33,230 nt of DNA from Acidobacteriota bacterium (GTDB lineage: Bacteria; Actinomycetota; Thermoleophilia; Miltoncostaeales; Miltoncostaeaceae): assembly GCA_018969105.1 (NCBI GenBank), contig JAGWYY010000003.1, positions 1-33,230 of the forward strand. Reading direction: 5' to 3'. Each line of letters starts with the position of its first letter. Position 1 is the first letter of the stretch. Below, piece after piece: positions 8,323-17,521 of the stretch. The notes below the pieces were generated by a model. The model was not told the DNA's origin. It searched no databases and worked only from the letters and a program-made list of their open reading frames with translations. Both the position numbers and the translations under genes were made by a program.

Positions 8323-11300
8323 ATGCCCCCTCCCCCCGCCATGACCCCGCGTACCCGGAATCGCCGTGCCCGGCGTGCCCGTCCCGCCTCGCTGCTCGCC
8401 GCCGTCGGGCTCCTCCTCGCCAGTAGCGGCGTCGCGACCGCCGCCACCTCGGCGGCCGGAAACCCCACCGTCTCGGGCGCCCCCGATGCCACGATCGCCG
8501 CCAGCTACATCGGCCCGAACGCCGGCAGCGGCGCGCCATCGGCGCTCGTGGTGGGCCCCGGACGCGAGGCGGCCCTGACCCTGGGAATCGCCTACGACGC
8601 CGTGGAGCAGCACGACGGGCCCATCACGGTGAACGTGACCCTCCCGGGTGGCCTCGAGATGGTGCGCACCAAGACGATCCTCCCCGACGCGCTCGATCAG
8701 GGCGCTGCGTGGACGTGCGCCCCCGGCGCGCCCACCATCACGTGCACGCTCGCCCGCGCCGATGGCCAGGGCGCGTACACGCTGTCGCCCGACACCTCGG
8801 CACAGCTCGTGATGGTGGTGCGCGGCACCGACCAGGTGCCCGCCGTGGCCGACGGCGCCCCCCCGGTGGCGCTGGCCGACGTGAAGGCCGACCTCAATGT
8901 GCCGTTCGGCGGTGTCGTGCCGGCGCTCACCTCGAGCACCACGGTGCCCGTGCAGGCCGCCAGCGGGTCATTCGCCCCGCGCATCGTGGTGAGCAAGGTG
9001 CTCCGCCCGAGCGCCGAGCCGGGCAACCCGGCCACGTGGGATGGCTACGACCTGCTGGTGCACAACGTGGGCGCCAGCCCTGCCCGGACAGGCAGCGGGC
9101 ATCCGGCCGTCACCCTCTCGAAGGTCCTCCCGCCGTTGCGCGTGAAGGGCATCACGATCTCCGGTGCCGGGTGGTCGTGCACCCGCGCCGACAGGGGAAC
9201 CTGCCGCTTGAGCCGACGCATCGACGTGGGCGACACGGCGAGCGTCATCAAGGTGCGCTGGCGATCCATGCACGACACGGCGAAGATCGACACCTCGTGG
9301 ACGAGCAATGGCGTCGCGGGCTTCGCCGGGGCGCTCACGGCCTCTGAGGTGCCCGCAGGCGCGCTGCCGCCGCCGGGGACCGTCCCGTTCACGGCGAACA
9401 TGCAGCTCAACTTCGTCGACACCGTGGTGAACCTCGACGTCCACGCCGCGGCGCCGGAGGGCATCGAGGTGCTCTCAGGCGGCAAGCCGACCCCGCTGAA
9501 GGGCCGGATCAGCAACACCGGCGACACCTTCGCCCACGTCGTGGGCCTGCGCGTCACCGTGCCGAAGGGCGTGCTGGTGTCGATCCCCACGCCCGGCTGG
9601 AAGTGCCCGGGGACGAGCGGCGTCGTGATCTGCCGGTTCAGCGCGCACCTCAAGGCCAAGGCGTCCGCCCCGTTCGACCTCCTCCTCTCGGCTCCGCTGG
9701 GGCAGCCCGCCGCCCAGGGCAGGCTCCAGATCGTGCCGATCGGCCGCCAGGACGCCGTGCGCGGCGCCACCCGGAACGTGGCGCTGGCGGTCCTGGATCC
9801 GGGCGATCCGCAGGCCACGCCGCAGGTGTTCTTCCTCAACGGCGCCAAGTGGGAGCGCTGGGTTGATGGCGGTACCCACCGCGTGCCCGCGCTCGATGAC
9901 TTCACCTATCGCATCGCCCTGTTCAACAGCGGCGGCGACGTGCTGCAGCCCGGCACGTCGGTGCAGGTGACCCAGGCGATCGGATCGGCGATGGCCCTGA
10001 AGGCCGTCAACCCCGGCCCCGGCATCACGTGCGCCCAGGGCGGGCAGGTGTCGTGCACCCTCACGACCACGCAGCCCGTCCAGCCGGACCAGTCGTTCGG
10101 CGACATCCTGGTCACCGTCAACCCCAGTTCACCCGACCCCACGGCCAACCTCGGCCCCGTGGTGGCCACGGTCGCCGGGCAGCGCGGCAGCGAGCGGCTT
10201 CCCATGAACGTCGAGGTGACCGACAACCCCAACTCACTGCGCCCGTCGATGAAGGTGACGCAGGAGCCCACCGCCGGTGGAGTGGGACGCATCTCGATGG
10301 TGCTTCGCAACGACGGCCGCGAACCCGTGACGGGCCTGTCGGCCACTGGCACGCTGCCCGCCGGCCTCGCGATGACCCGCGTCACCGCCCCCGCAGGATG
10401 GTCGTGCGCCACCAGCGGGCGGGCGGGCGTGAAGTGCGCGTACCGCCATGGCCTGAAGGGCGGCGCACGCACGCCCGGCGTGGTGCTTCAGGTTGCCGCG
10501 GCGCGGGGCCAGGCGGCGAGCCGCAATGACATGACATGGCGCGCCGCCGGTCGCGCCTCCGATGGCACGCGCCAGGCGGGTCTGCGCCGGGGCCCGGTGC
10601 CGATCCGCGGGCCCATCACGGCCAGCGCCAAGGTGACGCCCTCGGTGGTGAGCGCCGTGACCGAGATGACCACCGAGCACCGCCGCGTATCGCTCGACGG
10701 ATCGACCAGCGCCGGCAACGGGATCTCGCTCGACTACAAGTGGACCCAGCGCTGCACCACGCCGGCCGACGCCGCCAAGGTGCCGTCGTGCCGCGGGCAG
10801 GTGGCCCCGGTCGCCGCCATCGACTCACCCTCCCTGCCGTCCACCCACGCCGTGCTGCCGCTGGTGCGCACGCGCACCCGCTTCACCTTCGAACTGGCCA
10901 TCACCGACGGCAGTGCCACGTCCACCCGCACCGTCACGGCGACCGAGGCCGTGCCCGTGAAGGCGTCGAAGGCCACGAAGCGTTCGACGGGCCTGAGCCC
11001 CGCTGACGCCGCCGCGCGGGCTGCGATCACGCGCAACCAGCGCGGCGCTGCGGCCGCACGCCGCAGCGCCGCGCGTGGCGCCACCGCCGGCCGCCGGAGC
11101 GCGGCGTCCACGAATGCCCGCAACGCCCGGGCGGCGCGGTCGACCACGCCCCGCGTGCGCATCGCGGACGGCCCCATCATCACGGCCCAGCCGGGAACCA
11201 GCGTGACCCTCAACGCGCGGCTCCAGGGCCGCTGGACCGGCGAGGTGACCTACCAGTGGACGCAGGTCTCCGGCCGCGCCGGCGCGCTCTCGGGCACGAG

Positions 11301-14300
11301 CGGTGGCCAGGTGCGTGCGCGGGCGCCGGACACTCCGGGCCGCATCGTCGTGCGGGTTCGTGCACGCGATGCAGTGGGTCACGTGGCGAGCGGCCAGGTG
11401 ATCGTCAACGCCGGCAAGGCCGGGTCGCCCCAGGCGGCCGCGGTCATGGCCAGCGCCGCGCGTGCGGCAAGCAGCGGCAAGCCCCTCAACGTCTCCCTCC
11501 CGGGCGGCAACACCGCCACGCTGAAGCGCCTGCGTGCCATGCGGGGCGGCATGGCGGTGTCCAACCAGGCCGACGCGGCGTATGCCTTCAACGGCTCCGA
11601 GCTCAAGGTCGGCCAGGTGTCGATCACCGGGGCGAGCGGCAACGTGAGCATCACGGGCATCCAGCTCGACTCGGGCACCCTCACGTTCCCGGCAGCGTGG
11701 AAGATCGGCCCCCTGTCGGTGGTGAAGGGCAAGTCCCTCGTCTACACGTTCGCGAGCGGCGACGACCCGTCGACGCTGGTCGGGCAGGTCGAGGACTCCA
11801 CGCACTTCGCGTTCCTCACGCTGCCCACCGGCTGGGCGGGTACCACCACCGTCACTTTCGCCAAGGACTCCTGGAGCGTCGAGGCCACCGCGGTAGGCGA
11901 CAAGGGCGGCAAGGTCGTCGTCGACGGCACCGCGAAGCAGGACGGCACCTACTCGGCCTCGGTCACCGGCACGCAGATCGCGACCTTCGAGGGCGTCACC
12001 CTCGACATGTCGGGAACCATCACGAAGGCGGCGCCGGACAAGGACGCCACCACCACCGTGACTGGGTCGATCGCCGAGCCGGTCTCCCTTGGCGACGGGG
12101 TGCGCCTCGAGTCGCTCACCGCCAAGTGGACGCCCGACGTCAAGGACGGCCCGGTGCTCACCGGGGCGGCGAGCATCAGCATCGACAGCGGCGCGGCCAC
12201 GCCCCTCACCATCGACGCCGCGCTGAAGTACACGGGCGCGAACGACTGGTCGGTGGAGCTGAGCGGCTCCGGCGGGCCCTCCTGGAACCCCCTGCCGGGC
12301 CTCTCGCTTTCGGCGTCCAACCTGACCGGCTCGGTCGGCATGGAGAAGGGCGAGAAGAAGTGGAACGTCACCGGCAAGGTGGCCAGCTGGCAGGTGTCCA
12401 GCATCCTCACGCTGTCCGACGTCCAGATCGACCTGACGAATGACTGCGGCGACGGCACGCAGCCCGCGTGCCCCAAGGGCGAACTGTTCCTGAAGCTGGG
12501 CACCACCGCGCGCCTGGCGCCCCCGGTGATCCAGCCGATCACCATGAAGACGCAGGCGATCCTCGGACTGGGCGACGGTGGTGGATTCGCCCTCTACGCC
12601 ACCATGCCCAACCTCACCCTCGGGCCGGGCGTGGAGTTGGGCAGCCCCACGCTGAACGTGACGTACAACATGCCCGACGAGCTGCTCCCCAGCAGCGTCG
12701 GCATGCCCTCCTTCAGCCTGCCGAAGGGCCTCAACGGCGGCTTCGACATCCAGGCCATCGGCTCCCTCAAGGTGCCGGGCCTGGGCGACTTCGGCTCGAT
12801 CGTCTCGATGATCACCCCGAAGGGCTGGACGCTCGGCGGCTTCGACCTCGACGGCGTGTCACTTGGATCGGGCAACGGGTCGCAGTCGAGCGCCTGGTTC
12901 GGGTGGTCGTCGTTCGACACCACCATGAGCGTCAACATGCCGGGCATCGGCGTCAGGTCGATCCCGGTTCCGAAGGACTCCTTCGCCGTCACGGGTGACT
13001 ACTCGGCGCCCGGGTGGTTCACGAAGATGGTCGGGATGGAGTCGGCCCACGCGGTGGGCACCATCAACTTCGACGCGGGCACCGGCTTCTTCAGCGCCAA
13101 GATCGCGTTCGACGGCAGCTACACGCTGCCCGGCGGCGGCTCGAGCCTGCAGTCGACGTCGGTCTTCTTCGACCTCCAGAACAACGCCTCGGGCATCACC
13201 GTGGCCGTGGGCGGCACCACCACCCTGGGCGTGCAGGGCATGGACGCCAATGGGCAGCAGGTCGCCGCGCCGCAGCTGGACATGCGCCTGGGCTTCGACC
13301 TGACCAGCCAGACCGTGTCGGCGTCGCTCACGTTCACCGATCCCGCCGGGTGGCAGGACGCCTTCGGCGTGGACGGCCTGGTGATCAACCAGGCGTCGTT
13401 CACGCTCGAGGTCAACGTCGTCACCCTCACGCCGGGCCTCAAGCTGATGGCGCAGGGGCAACTGCCATCCAGCGTGGCCGGGCCGTTGCAGGTGCCCGGC
13501 CAGGGGATCCCCATCAAGGTGGGGGCCGAGCTCTCCGCCGCGCATCCGTGCGTGGACTTCCAGGTGGGCAACCCCAAGGGCACGCAGCCCGTGCTCCAGG
13601 TGGGCGGCGGCGTGGCGTCCGCCAACTTCTTCGAGTTCATCCTGGCGCCCAGCGGTTGCCAGCTCTCCCCCCTCTCCCCGGCCATCCCGCCCGGCTTCTC
13701 GATTGCATTCGATGGCCAGGTGCTGGGTGCGACGGTAGACGTGGGCGCGACCCTCGAGATCGCGCCGAAGATGAAGCTCGACGCGCACGTCAACATCGGC
13801 GCCTTCAAGCTGGGCGGCGTCCAGTTCGAGAAGACCACCCTCCAGGTGAAGCTCGACGAGGGCACGGGCGTCAATGAGGTCTCGTTCTCGGGTGGGTTCA
13901 CCATCTTCGGGAACGGCGTCAACGTGGCGGGGAGCCTCAAGCAGGACGGCACCACCACATCCGCGTCGCTCGACGTGCAGCAGGTGGGCCAGATCTCGGT
14001 CGACGGCTTCACGCTCGAGGACATGCGCTTCCACGCGGCCGTGCAGGTCGGCCCATCCGTGAACAAGGTGGCCATCTCCGCCGGCGGCAAGGTGAACATC
14101 CTCGGGCAGATGCTCGACGTCAAGCAGTTCTCCGTGTCGATCGACAACGGCGTGGTGGAGGACGTGTCGTTCGACGTCCAGGCGAAGATCAACATCAATG
14201 ACGTGGCCACGGCCGACGGTGAGTTCAAGATGAGCTACACCGAATCGTCCGGCGACTTCCAGTTGCACGCCTCAGTGGCCCTCTCCACCGCGGCCGGGTT

Positions 14301-15543
14301 CAGCATCGGCACCCCGGCGAAGCCCGCCACCCTCGACATCTCACCGCAGTGCGCCGCGTTCGAGGGGTCCATCCAGATGGGCCAGGTGTTCACGGCCACC
14401 CTCTCGGGCACGTTCGCGTATGCCGACGGCTGCGCCCAGACCGTGCGGACGGTCGATGGCCAGCAGGTCGCGGCCAAGAAGGGTGACTTCAGCATCGCCG
14501 CCGACAACGTGGCCCTGCAGCTCGGTGTCTTCGAGACCACCGGCTCGGTGGCCATCGGCGACGTCGGCGGAACCGCGTACGCCACCGTCAAGGCCTCCCT
14601 CAGGCTCGGATCCCAGGACGCCGGGGGCGACGTCAGCGTGGCCGGCTCGTTCCAGAGCAATGGCGACTTCACGTTCGACGGCTCGGGCAACCTGGCCCTC
14701 GCAGGATTCACCCTCAACACCGCCGTGCACGTGTCCAACAAGGGCGGCAATGTCGACGTGTCCGGGCGCGCGACCCTCGACATCGTCGGCACCCAGGTGG
14801 AGATCAGCGGCCAGTTCACCGAGATCAACGGCGCGCCGTCCACCACGCTGCGCGGTGCCATCAACAACCTGTCGCTCGGGGGCTTCAGCGTCGGCAAGGC
14901 CGAGGTCACCCTCACGCAGACACCAACCGAGGTGGGCGTCGACGCTGCCGTGGACATGACGGTGGGCGACGCCGCCACCGGACAGCTGCACGCCGACGGC
15001 ACCATCTCGTTCGTCGAGGGGGCTGCCACCGACGGCGTGCCGCTCTTCTACGCCTCGCTCAACGGCAACATGGGCTTCCCGTCCATCGGCGCCACGATGA
15101 CGGGCAACGTGACGTTCTCCAACTGCACCGCCAACTGCACGCAGCCGGCGCCGGTCCAGTTCTCCCTGCACGGCGCGATCGGCACCGGCGGGTTCCAGTT
15201 CGTGACCGACGTGAACATGTCCTCAGATGGAAAATTCGAGGCCTCCGCGGTGTTCAACAGCAGCGCCTGCACGGGCACCGTGAACCTCCTGATCGTCCAG
15301 GCGCAGGGGTGCTTCTCCTTCAACGTGAACCTGTGGGTCGGCAGCCGCGCGCCGTACGGCTCGCTGTCCGCCACGGCCAGCGCGAACATCAACATCCAGT
15401 ACTGGGACGCATCGCCGTGGTACGCCCCCTGGAGATGGACCTGGGGTTCATGGCGCTCCTACGGGGTGAGCCTGAGCGCCAGCATCCAGTTGTCGCCCTT
15501 CAGGATCTGCATGGGCGTTCTGGGCAAGGATCTCTGCGTGTAG
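8323..15543 (+). CDS. Very large (2406 aa) secreted protein: signal peptide, DUF11/Ig-like repeats, Arg/Ala-rich linker, PKD/Ig-like domain, long repetitive beta-strand region, Cys/aromatic C-terminus
   Basis: N-terminus RNRRARRARPASLLAAVGLLLASSGVATAATSA looks like a Sec signal; repeated ...GWSCTR.../...GITCAQGG...VSCTLTTTQP DUF11-like units; VTLNARLQGRWTGEVTYQWTQVSG PKD/Ig-like; C-terminal repeats such as ISVDGFTLEDMRFHAAVQV and LALAGFTLNTAVHVSNKGGNVDVSGRATLDI. No LPxTG or C-terminal TM seen. Confidence 0.88.
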   Translation: MPPPPAMTPRTRNRRARRARPASLLAAVGLLLASSGVATAATSAAGNPTVSGAPDATIAASYIGPNAGSGAPSALVVGPGREAALTLGIAYDAVEQHDGPITVNVTLPGGLEMVRTKTILPDALDQGAAWTCAPGAPTITCTLARADGQGAYTLSPDTSAQLVMVVRGTDQVPAVADGAPPVALADVKADLNVPFGGVVPALTSSTTVPVQAASGSFAPRIVVSKVLRPSAEPGNPATWDGYDLLVHNVGASPARTGSGHPAVTLSKVLPPLRVKGITISGAGWSCTRADRGTCRLSRRIDVGDTASVIKVRWRSMHDTAKIDTSWTSNGVAGFAGALTASEVPAGALPPPGTVPFTANMQLNFVDTVVNLDVHAAAPEGIEVLSGGKPTPLKGRISNTGDTFAHVVGLRVTVPKGVLVSIPTPGWKCPGTSGVVICRFSAHLKAKASAPFDLLLSAPLGQPAAQGRLQIVPIGRQDAVRGATRNVALAVLDPGDPQATPQVFFLNGAKWERWVDGGTHRVPALDDFTYRIALFNSGGDVLQPGTSVQVTQAIGSAMALKAVNPGPGITCAQGGQVSCTLTTTQPVQPDQSFGDILVTVNPSSPDPTANLGPVVATVAGQRGSERLPMNVEVTDNPNSLRPSMKVTQEPTAGGVGRISMVLRNDGREPVTGLSATGTLPAGLAMTRVTAPAGWSCATSGRAGVKCAYRHGLKGGARTPGVVLQVAAARGQAASRNDMTWRAAGRASDGTRQAGLRRGPVPIRGPITASAKVTPSVVSAVTEMTTEHRRVSLDGSTSAGNGISLDYKWTQRCTTPADAAKVPSCRGQVAPVAAIDSPSLPSTHAVLPLVRTRTRFTFELAITDGSATSTRTVTATEAVPVKASKATKRSTGLSPADAAARAAITRNQRGAAAARRSAARGATAGRRSAASTNARNARAARSTTPRVRIADGPIITAQPGTSVTLNARLQGRWTGEVTYQWTQVSGRAGALSGTSGGQVRARAPDTPGRIVVRVRARDAVGHVASGQVIVNAGKAGSPQAAAVMASAARAASSGKPLNVSLPGGNTATLKRLRAMRGGMAVSNQADAAYAFNGSELKVGQVSITGASGNVSITGIQLDSGTLTFPAAWKIGPLSVVKGKSLVYTFASGDDPSTLVGQVEDSTHFAFLTLPTGWAGTTTVTFAKDSWSVEATAVGDKGGKVVVDGTAKQDGTYSASVTGTQIATFEGVTLDMSGTITKAAPDKDATTTVTGSIAEPVSLGDGVRLESLTAKWTPDVKDGPVLTGAASISIDSGAATPLTIDAALKYTGANDWSVELSGSGGPSWNPLPGLSLSASNLTGSVGMEKGEKKWNVTGKVASWQVSSILTLSDVQIDLTNDCGDGTQPACPKGELFLKLGTTARLAPPVIQPITMKTQAILGLGDGGGFALYATMPNLTLGPGVELGSPTLNVTYNMPDELLPSSVGMPSFSLPKGLNGGFDIQAIGSLKVPGLGDFGSIVSMITPKGWTLGGFDLDGVSLGSGNGSQSSAWFGWSSFDTTMSVNMPGIGVRSIPVPKDSFAVTGDYSAPGWFTKMVGMESAHAVGTINFDAGTGFFSAKIAFDGSYTLPGGGSSLQSTSVFFDLQNNASGITVAVGGTTTLGVQGMDANGQQVAAPQLDMRLGFDLTSQTVSASLTFTDPAGWQDAFGVDGLVINQASFTLEVNVVTLTPGLKLMAQGQLPSSVAGPLQVPGQGIPIKVGAELSAAHPCVDFQVGNPKGTQPVLQVGGGVASANFFEFILAPSGCQLSPLSPAIPPGFSIAFDGQVLGATVDVGATLEIAPKMKLDAHVNIGAFKLGGVQFEKTTLQVKLDEGTGVNEVSFSGGFTIFGNGVNVAGSLKQDGTTTSASLDVQQVGQISVDGFTLEDMRFHAAVQVGPSVNKVAISAGGKVNILGQMLDVKQFSVSIDNGVVEDVSFDVQAKININDVATADGEFKMSYTESSGDFQLHASVALSTAAGFSIGTPAKPATLDISPQCAAFEGSIQMGQVFTATLSGTFAYADGCAQTVRTVDGQQVAAKKGDFSIAADNVALQLGVFETTGSVAIGDVGGTAYATVKASLRLGSQDAGGDVSVAGSFQSNGDFTFDGSGNLALAGFTLNTAVHVSNKGGNVDVSGRATLDIVGTQVEISGQFTEINGAPSTTLRGAINNLSLGGFSVGKAEVTLTQTPTEVGVDAAVDMTVGDAATGQLHADGTISFVEGAATDGVPLFYASLNGNMGFPSIGATMTGNVTFSNCTANCTQPAPVQFSLHGAIGTGGFQFVTDVNMSSDGKFEASAVFNSSACTGTVNLLIVQAQGCFSFNVNLWVGSRAPYGSLSATASANINIQYWDASPWYAPWRWTWGSWRSYGVSLSASIQLSPFRICMGVLGKDLCV
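13792..15020 (+). repeat. Degenerate protein repeats in the C-terminal part of the giant protein
   Basis: Eye-alignable units: NIGAFKLGGVQFEKTTLQVKLDEGTGVNEVSFSGGFTIFGNGVNVAGSL; QVGQISVDGFTLEDMRFHAAVQVGPSVNKVAISAGGKVNILGQMLDVKQF; GSGNLALAGFTLNTAVHVSNKGGNVDVSGRATLDIVGTQVEISGQF; AINNLSLGGFSVGKAEVTLTQTPTEVGVDAAVDMTVGDAATGQL. Confidence 0.55.
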
Positions 15544-15571
15544 CCCCGCTCGCCCATGACGCGCCGGAACG

Positions 15572-15601
15572 ACAAGGGCCGCCCGGAAGGGCGGCCCTTG
15601 T
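15572..15601. terminator. Strong hairpin after the giant gene (bidirectional terminator)
   Basis: CAAGGGCCGCCC-GGAA-GGGCGGCCCTTG, perfect 12-bp stem with tetraloop, plus one more A-T pair, between convergent genes. Confidence 0.85.
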
Positions 15602-15643
15602 GCGTGCCTGCCTGCCAAGCCCCGTGCAGGGCGGCGCCATGCC

Positions 15644-16081
15644 TCAGCCGGCGCCCTTCGAGGACTTCTTCGAGGCCTTCAGCGGGTTGAGCGCCTTCTG
15701 CACCTGCTCGGGCAGCTCGGTGGAGTGGTAGACCGGGCGACCGCACTCCGACCGCGCCGAGATGGGCGCATGGCACGTGGTGGGCGGCTCGCTCCAGATC
15801 GAGAGGGTGCGGTGGCCGCGCTCGCAGAGGTACAGCGTGGCGAGTCCCTCGCGGGCACGCGGGGCGGACGAGGTCTCCTCGACGTCGTACTCCTCGGCGG
15901 GGGTGCCCTCCTCGACGATCTCCTCCTCGACCACGACCTCCTCGGCCACGGGCTCGGCGGCCTCGTCGGCGGCAGGCTCCTCGGCCGGCGCGTCGTCTGC
16001 GGGCGCCTCCTCGGTGGCCACGGCGGCCTCGGGGGCCTCCTCAACGGCCTCAGCGGCCTCCTGCTCGGTCTCGTCGCTCAT
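15644..16081 (-). CDS. Acidic low-complexity protein with C-terminal Cys/His (zinc-ribbon-like) segment
   Basis: MSDETEQEAAEAVEEAPEAAVATEEAPADDAPAEEPAADEAAEPVAEEVVVEEEIVEEG...LYLCERGHRTLSIWSEPPTTCHAPISARSECGRPVYHSTELPEQVQKALNPLKASKKSSKGAG; SD-like GAGGAGAG upstream and TATAGT -10. Confidence 0.75.
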   Translation of the reverse strand: MSDETEQEAAEAVEEAPEAAVATEEAPADDAPAEEPAADEAAEPVAEEVVVEEEIVEEGTPAEEYDVEETSSAPRAREGLATLYLCERGHRTLSIWSEPPTTCHAPISARSECGRPVYHSTELPEQVQKALNPLKASKKSSKGAG

Positions 16082-16153
16082 CTGGAAGGTCTCTCCTCGG
16101 GGTCGAACGGTCGGGGACTATAGCGCCCATCCCGCCGATTACCCTGCCCGGTC

Positions 16154-16837
16154 GTGCATCCCGACGATCCACGCACGGTGTGGGAGGACGTCCCCGCCGG
16201 CCACCTGCACTTGCGCATCAAGCGCCCGCCCTCGGCAGAGGACCTGCTCGACGAGGCGGAGTTCGCCGATGACGAGCGCCTGCCCTACTGGGCCGAGGTG
16301 TGGCCGAGCGGGCGCGTGCTCTGCGGCGTGCTCTCAGAGATGCACCTCGCCGGGCGCAGCGTCATCGAGCTCGGGGCGGGCATCGGAACCGGCGCGATGG
16401 TGGCCGCCATGCGCGGCGCGAGGGCCCTCTCCACCGACTGGTACGAGGCCGCCGTGGACTTCAGCCGCTGGAACGCCCGCAACCTGGACCTCGACATGGA
16501 TGCCTGCGTGATGGACTGGCGCCACCCGCCCGCGGAGGTGCTCGCGCGCGCGCCCTACGACCTGGTGGTGGGCGCGGACATCCTCTACGAGGCCCGCAAC
16601 GGCGAGGCGCTGGGGCTGCTGATCCCCGCCCTGTGCGGCCCAGCGACGGAGGTGATCATCGCCGATCCCCGCAGGCCCGACGCGCGCGCATTCGTCGAGG
16701 GGATGCAGTCCGCCGGGTGGGGGTACGACCGTGAGGACCTTCCAGTGCCCGGGCGAATCGACGAGACCGGGGCGATCGTGCACGTGCACCGGTTCCGGCC
16801 CCCGCCCCTGAAGCACAACGAGCCGGTCGTCATCTAG
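16154..16837 (+). CDS. Class I SAM-dependent methyltransferase (lysine/METTL-like)
   Basis: LPYWAEVWPSGRVLCGVLSEMHLAGRSVIELGAGIGTGAMVAAMRGARALSTDW...YDLVVGADILYEARNGEALGLLI. Confidence 0.88.
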   Translation: MHPDDPRTVWEDVPAGHLHLRIKRPPSAEDLLDEAEFADDERLPYWAEVWPSGRVLCGVLSEMHLAGRSVIELGAGIGTGAMVAAMRGARALSTDWYEAAVDFSRWNARNLDLDMDACVMDWRHPPAEVLARAPYDLVVGADILYEARNGEALGLLIPALCGPATEVIIADPRRPDARAFVEGMQSAGWGYDREDLPVPGRIDETGAIVHVHRFRPPPLKHNEPVVI

Positions 16838-16853
16838 ACTCCCGGCTCGCCGA

Positions 16854-16925
16854 TCCTCGGTAGCTCAATGGTAGAGCATCCGGCTGTTAACCGGAGGGTT
16901 GTAGGTTCGAGTCCTACCCGAGGAG
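16854..16925 (+). tRNA. tRNA-Asn (GTT)
   Basis: Cloverleaf: acceptor TCCTCGG/CCGAGGA, D-arm GCTCAATGGTAGAGC, anticodon arm TCCGG-CTGTTAA-CCGGA (anticodon GTT 16886-16888), T-arm GTAGG-TTCGAGT-CCTAC. CCA not encoded. Confidence 0.97.
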
Positions 16926-16948
16926 TTCCCTGCTCAGAGGTGTGTTCT

Positions 16949-16974
16949 TGCCACTGGCAGCGCAGCCGGTGGCA
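16949..16974. terminator. Hairpin between tRNA-Asn and convergent osmC-like gene
   Basis: TGCCACTGGC-AGCGCA-GCCGGTGGCA, 10-bp stem with one G-T wobble. Confidence 0.55.
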
Positions 16975-16994
16975 TGCTCGTGGCGATCGCCGCC

Positions 16995-17495
16995 TTAGGC
17001 GGGCGCGCCCGCCTTCTCCTCCACCGGCACGAAGTCGAGCTCGGTGACGATGTCGATGGCGGCGGCTACCGAGCGGGCGTTCGGGCAGTGGTGCGCGTGG
17101 ATGGAGTTGCAGCGCTCGGCGGCCTCGCGGTGCTCGGGGGCGGCCTTGAGCGTGTAGCGCACGACGATGCGGCGAAGGCGCAGCACGTTGTCGTCGTCCA
17201 CGCCCACCTCGCCGATGGCATCCGCCACCAGGTCGTCGCCGGTCGCGGTGATGCCGCGGGCCTTGAGCGTGCCCCCGAAGGTGCCGATGAGGCAGCCGGC
17301 CACGGAGGCCACGAGGTAGTCGAGGGTTCCGGGGTACTCGGGCACCGTTCCGGGCTCGAAGCCGTAGTGCTCGCCCTGCCAGCCGGGCACGCCGAAGGTC
17401 ACGTCGGTGCCGGTCATCTCGAGCACCGCCTTGCGGATGGGCGCCTGCTCGCGGGTGAGGTGCACGCGCACCTCGTGGACCTGGTCGTCTGCCAT
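16995..17495 (-). CDS. OsmC/Ohr-family protein
   Basis: MADDQVHEVRVHLTREQ...PGTLDYLVASVAGCLIGTFGGTLKARGI...HREAAERCNSIHAHHCPNARSV: OsmC fold with two conserved Cys. SD GGAGGAG; start ATG 17495 (GTG 17498 also possible). Confidence 0.88.
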   Translation of the reverse strand: MADDQVHEVRVHLTREQAPIRKAVLEMTGTDVTFGVPGWQGEHYGFEPGTVPEYPGTLDYLVASVAGCLIGTFGGTLKARGITATGDDLVADAIGEVGVDDDNVLRLRRIVVRYTLKAAPEHREAAERCNSIHAHHCPNARSVAAAIDIVTELDFVPVEEKAGAPA

Positions 17496-17521
17496 CACTC
17501 CTCCGATCCGGGGTGGGTCAT
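17495..17521 (-). CDS. Possible leaderless 8-codon upstream ORF (MTHPGSEE) overlapping the osmC start
   Basis: TATCAT-N7-ATG ACC CAC CCC GGA TCG GAG GAG TGA; the stop overlaps the osmC start (TGATG). Confidence 0.35.
   Translation of the reverse strand: MTHPGSEE

Noticed and set aside
12859-14268. 469-aa minus-strand ORF inside the giant gene
   Set aside because: Antisense shadow; the plus strand encodes a continuous secreted repeat protein with signal peptide.
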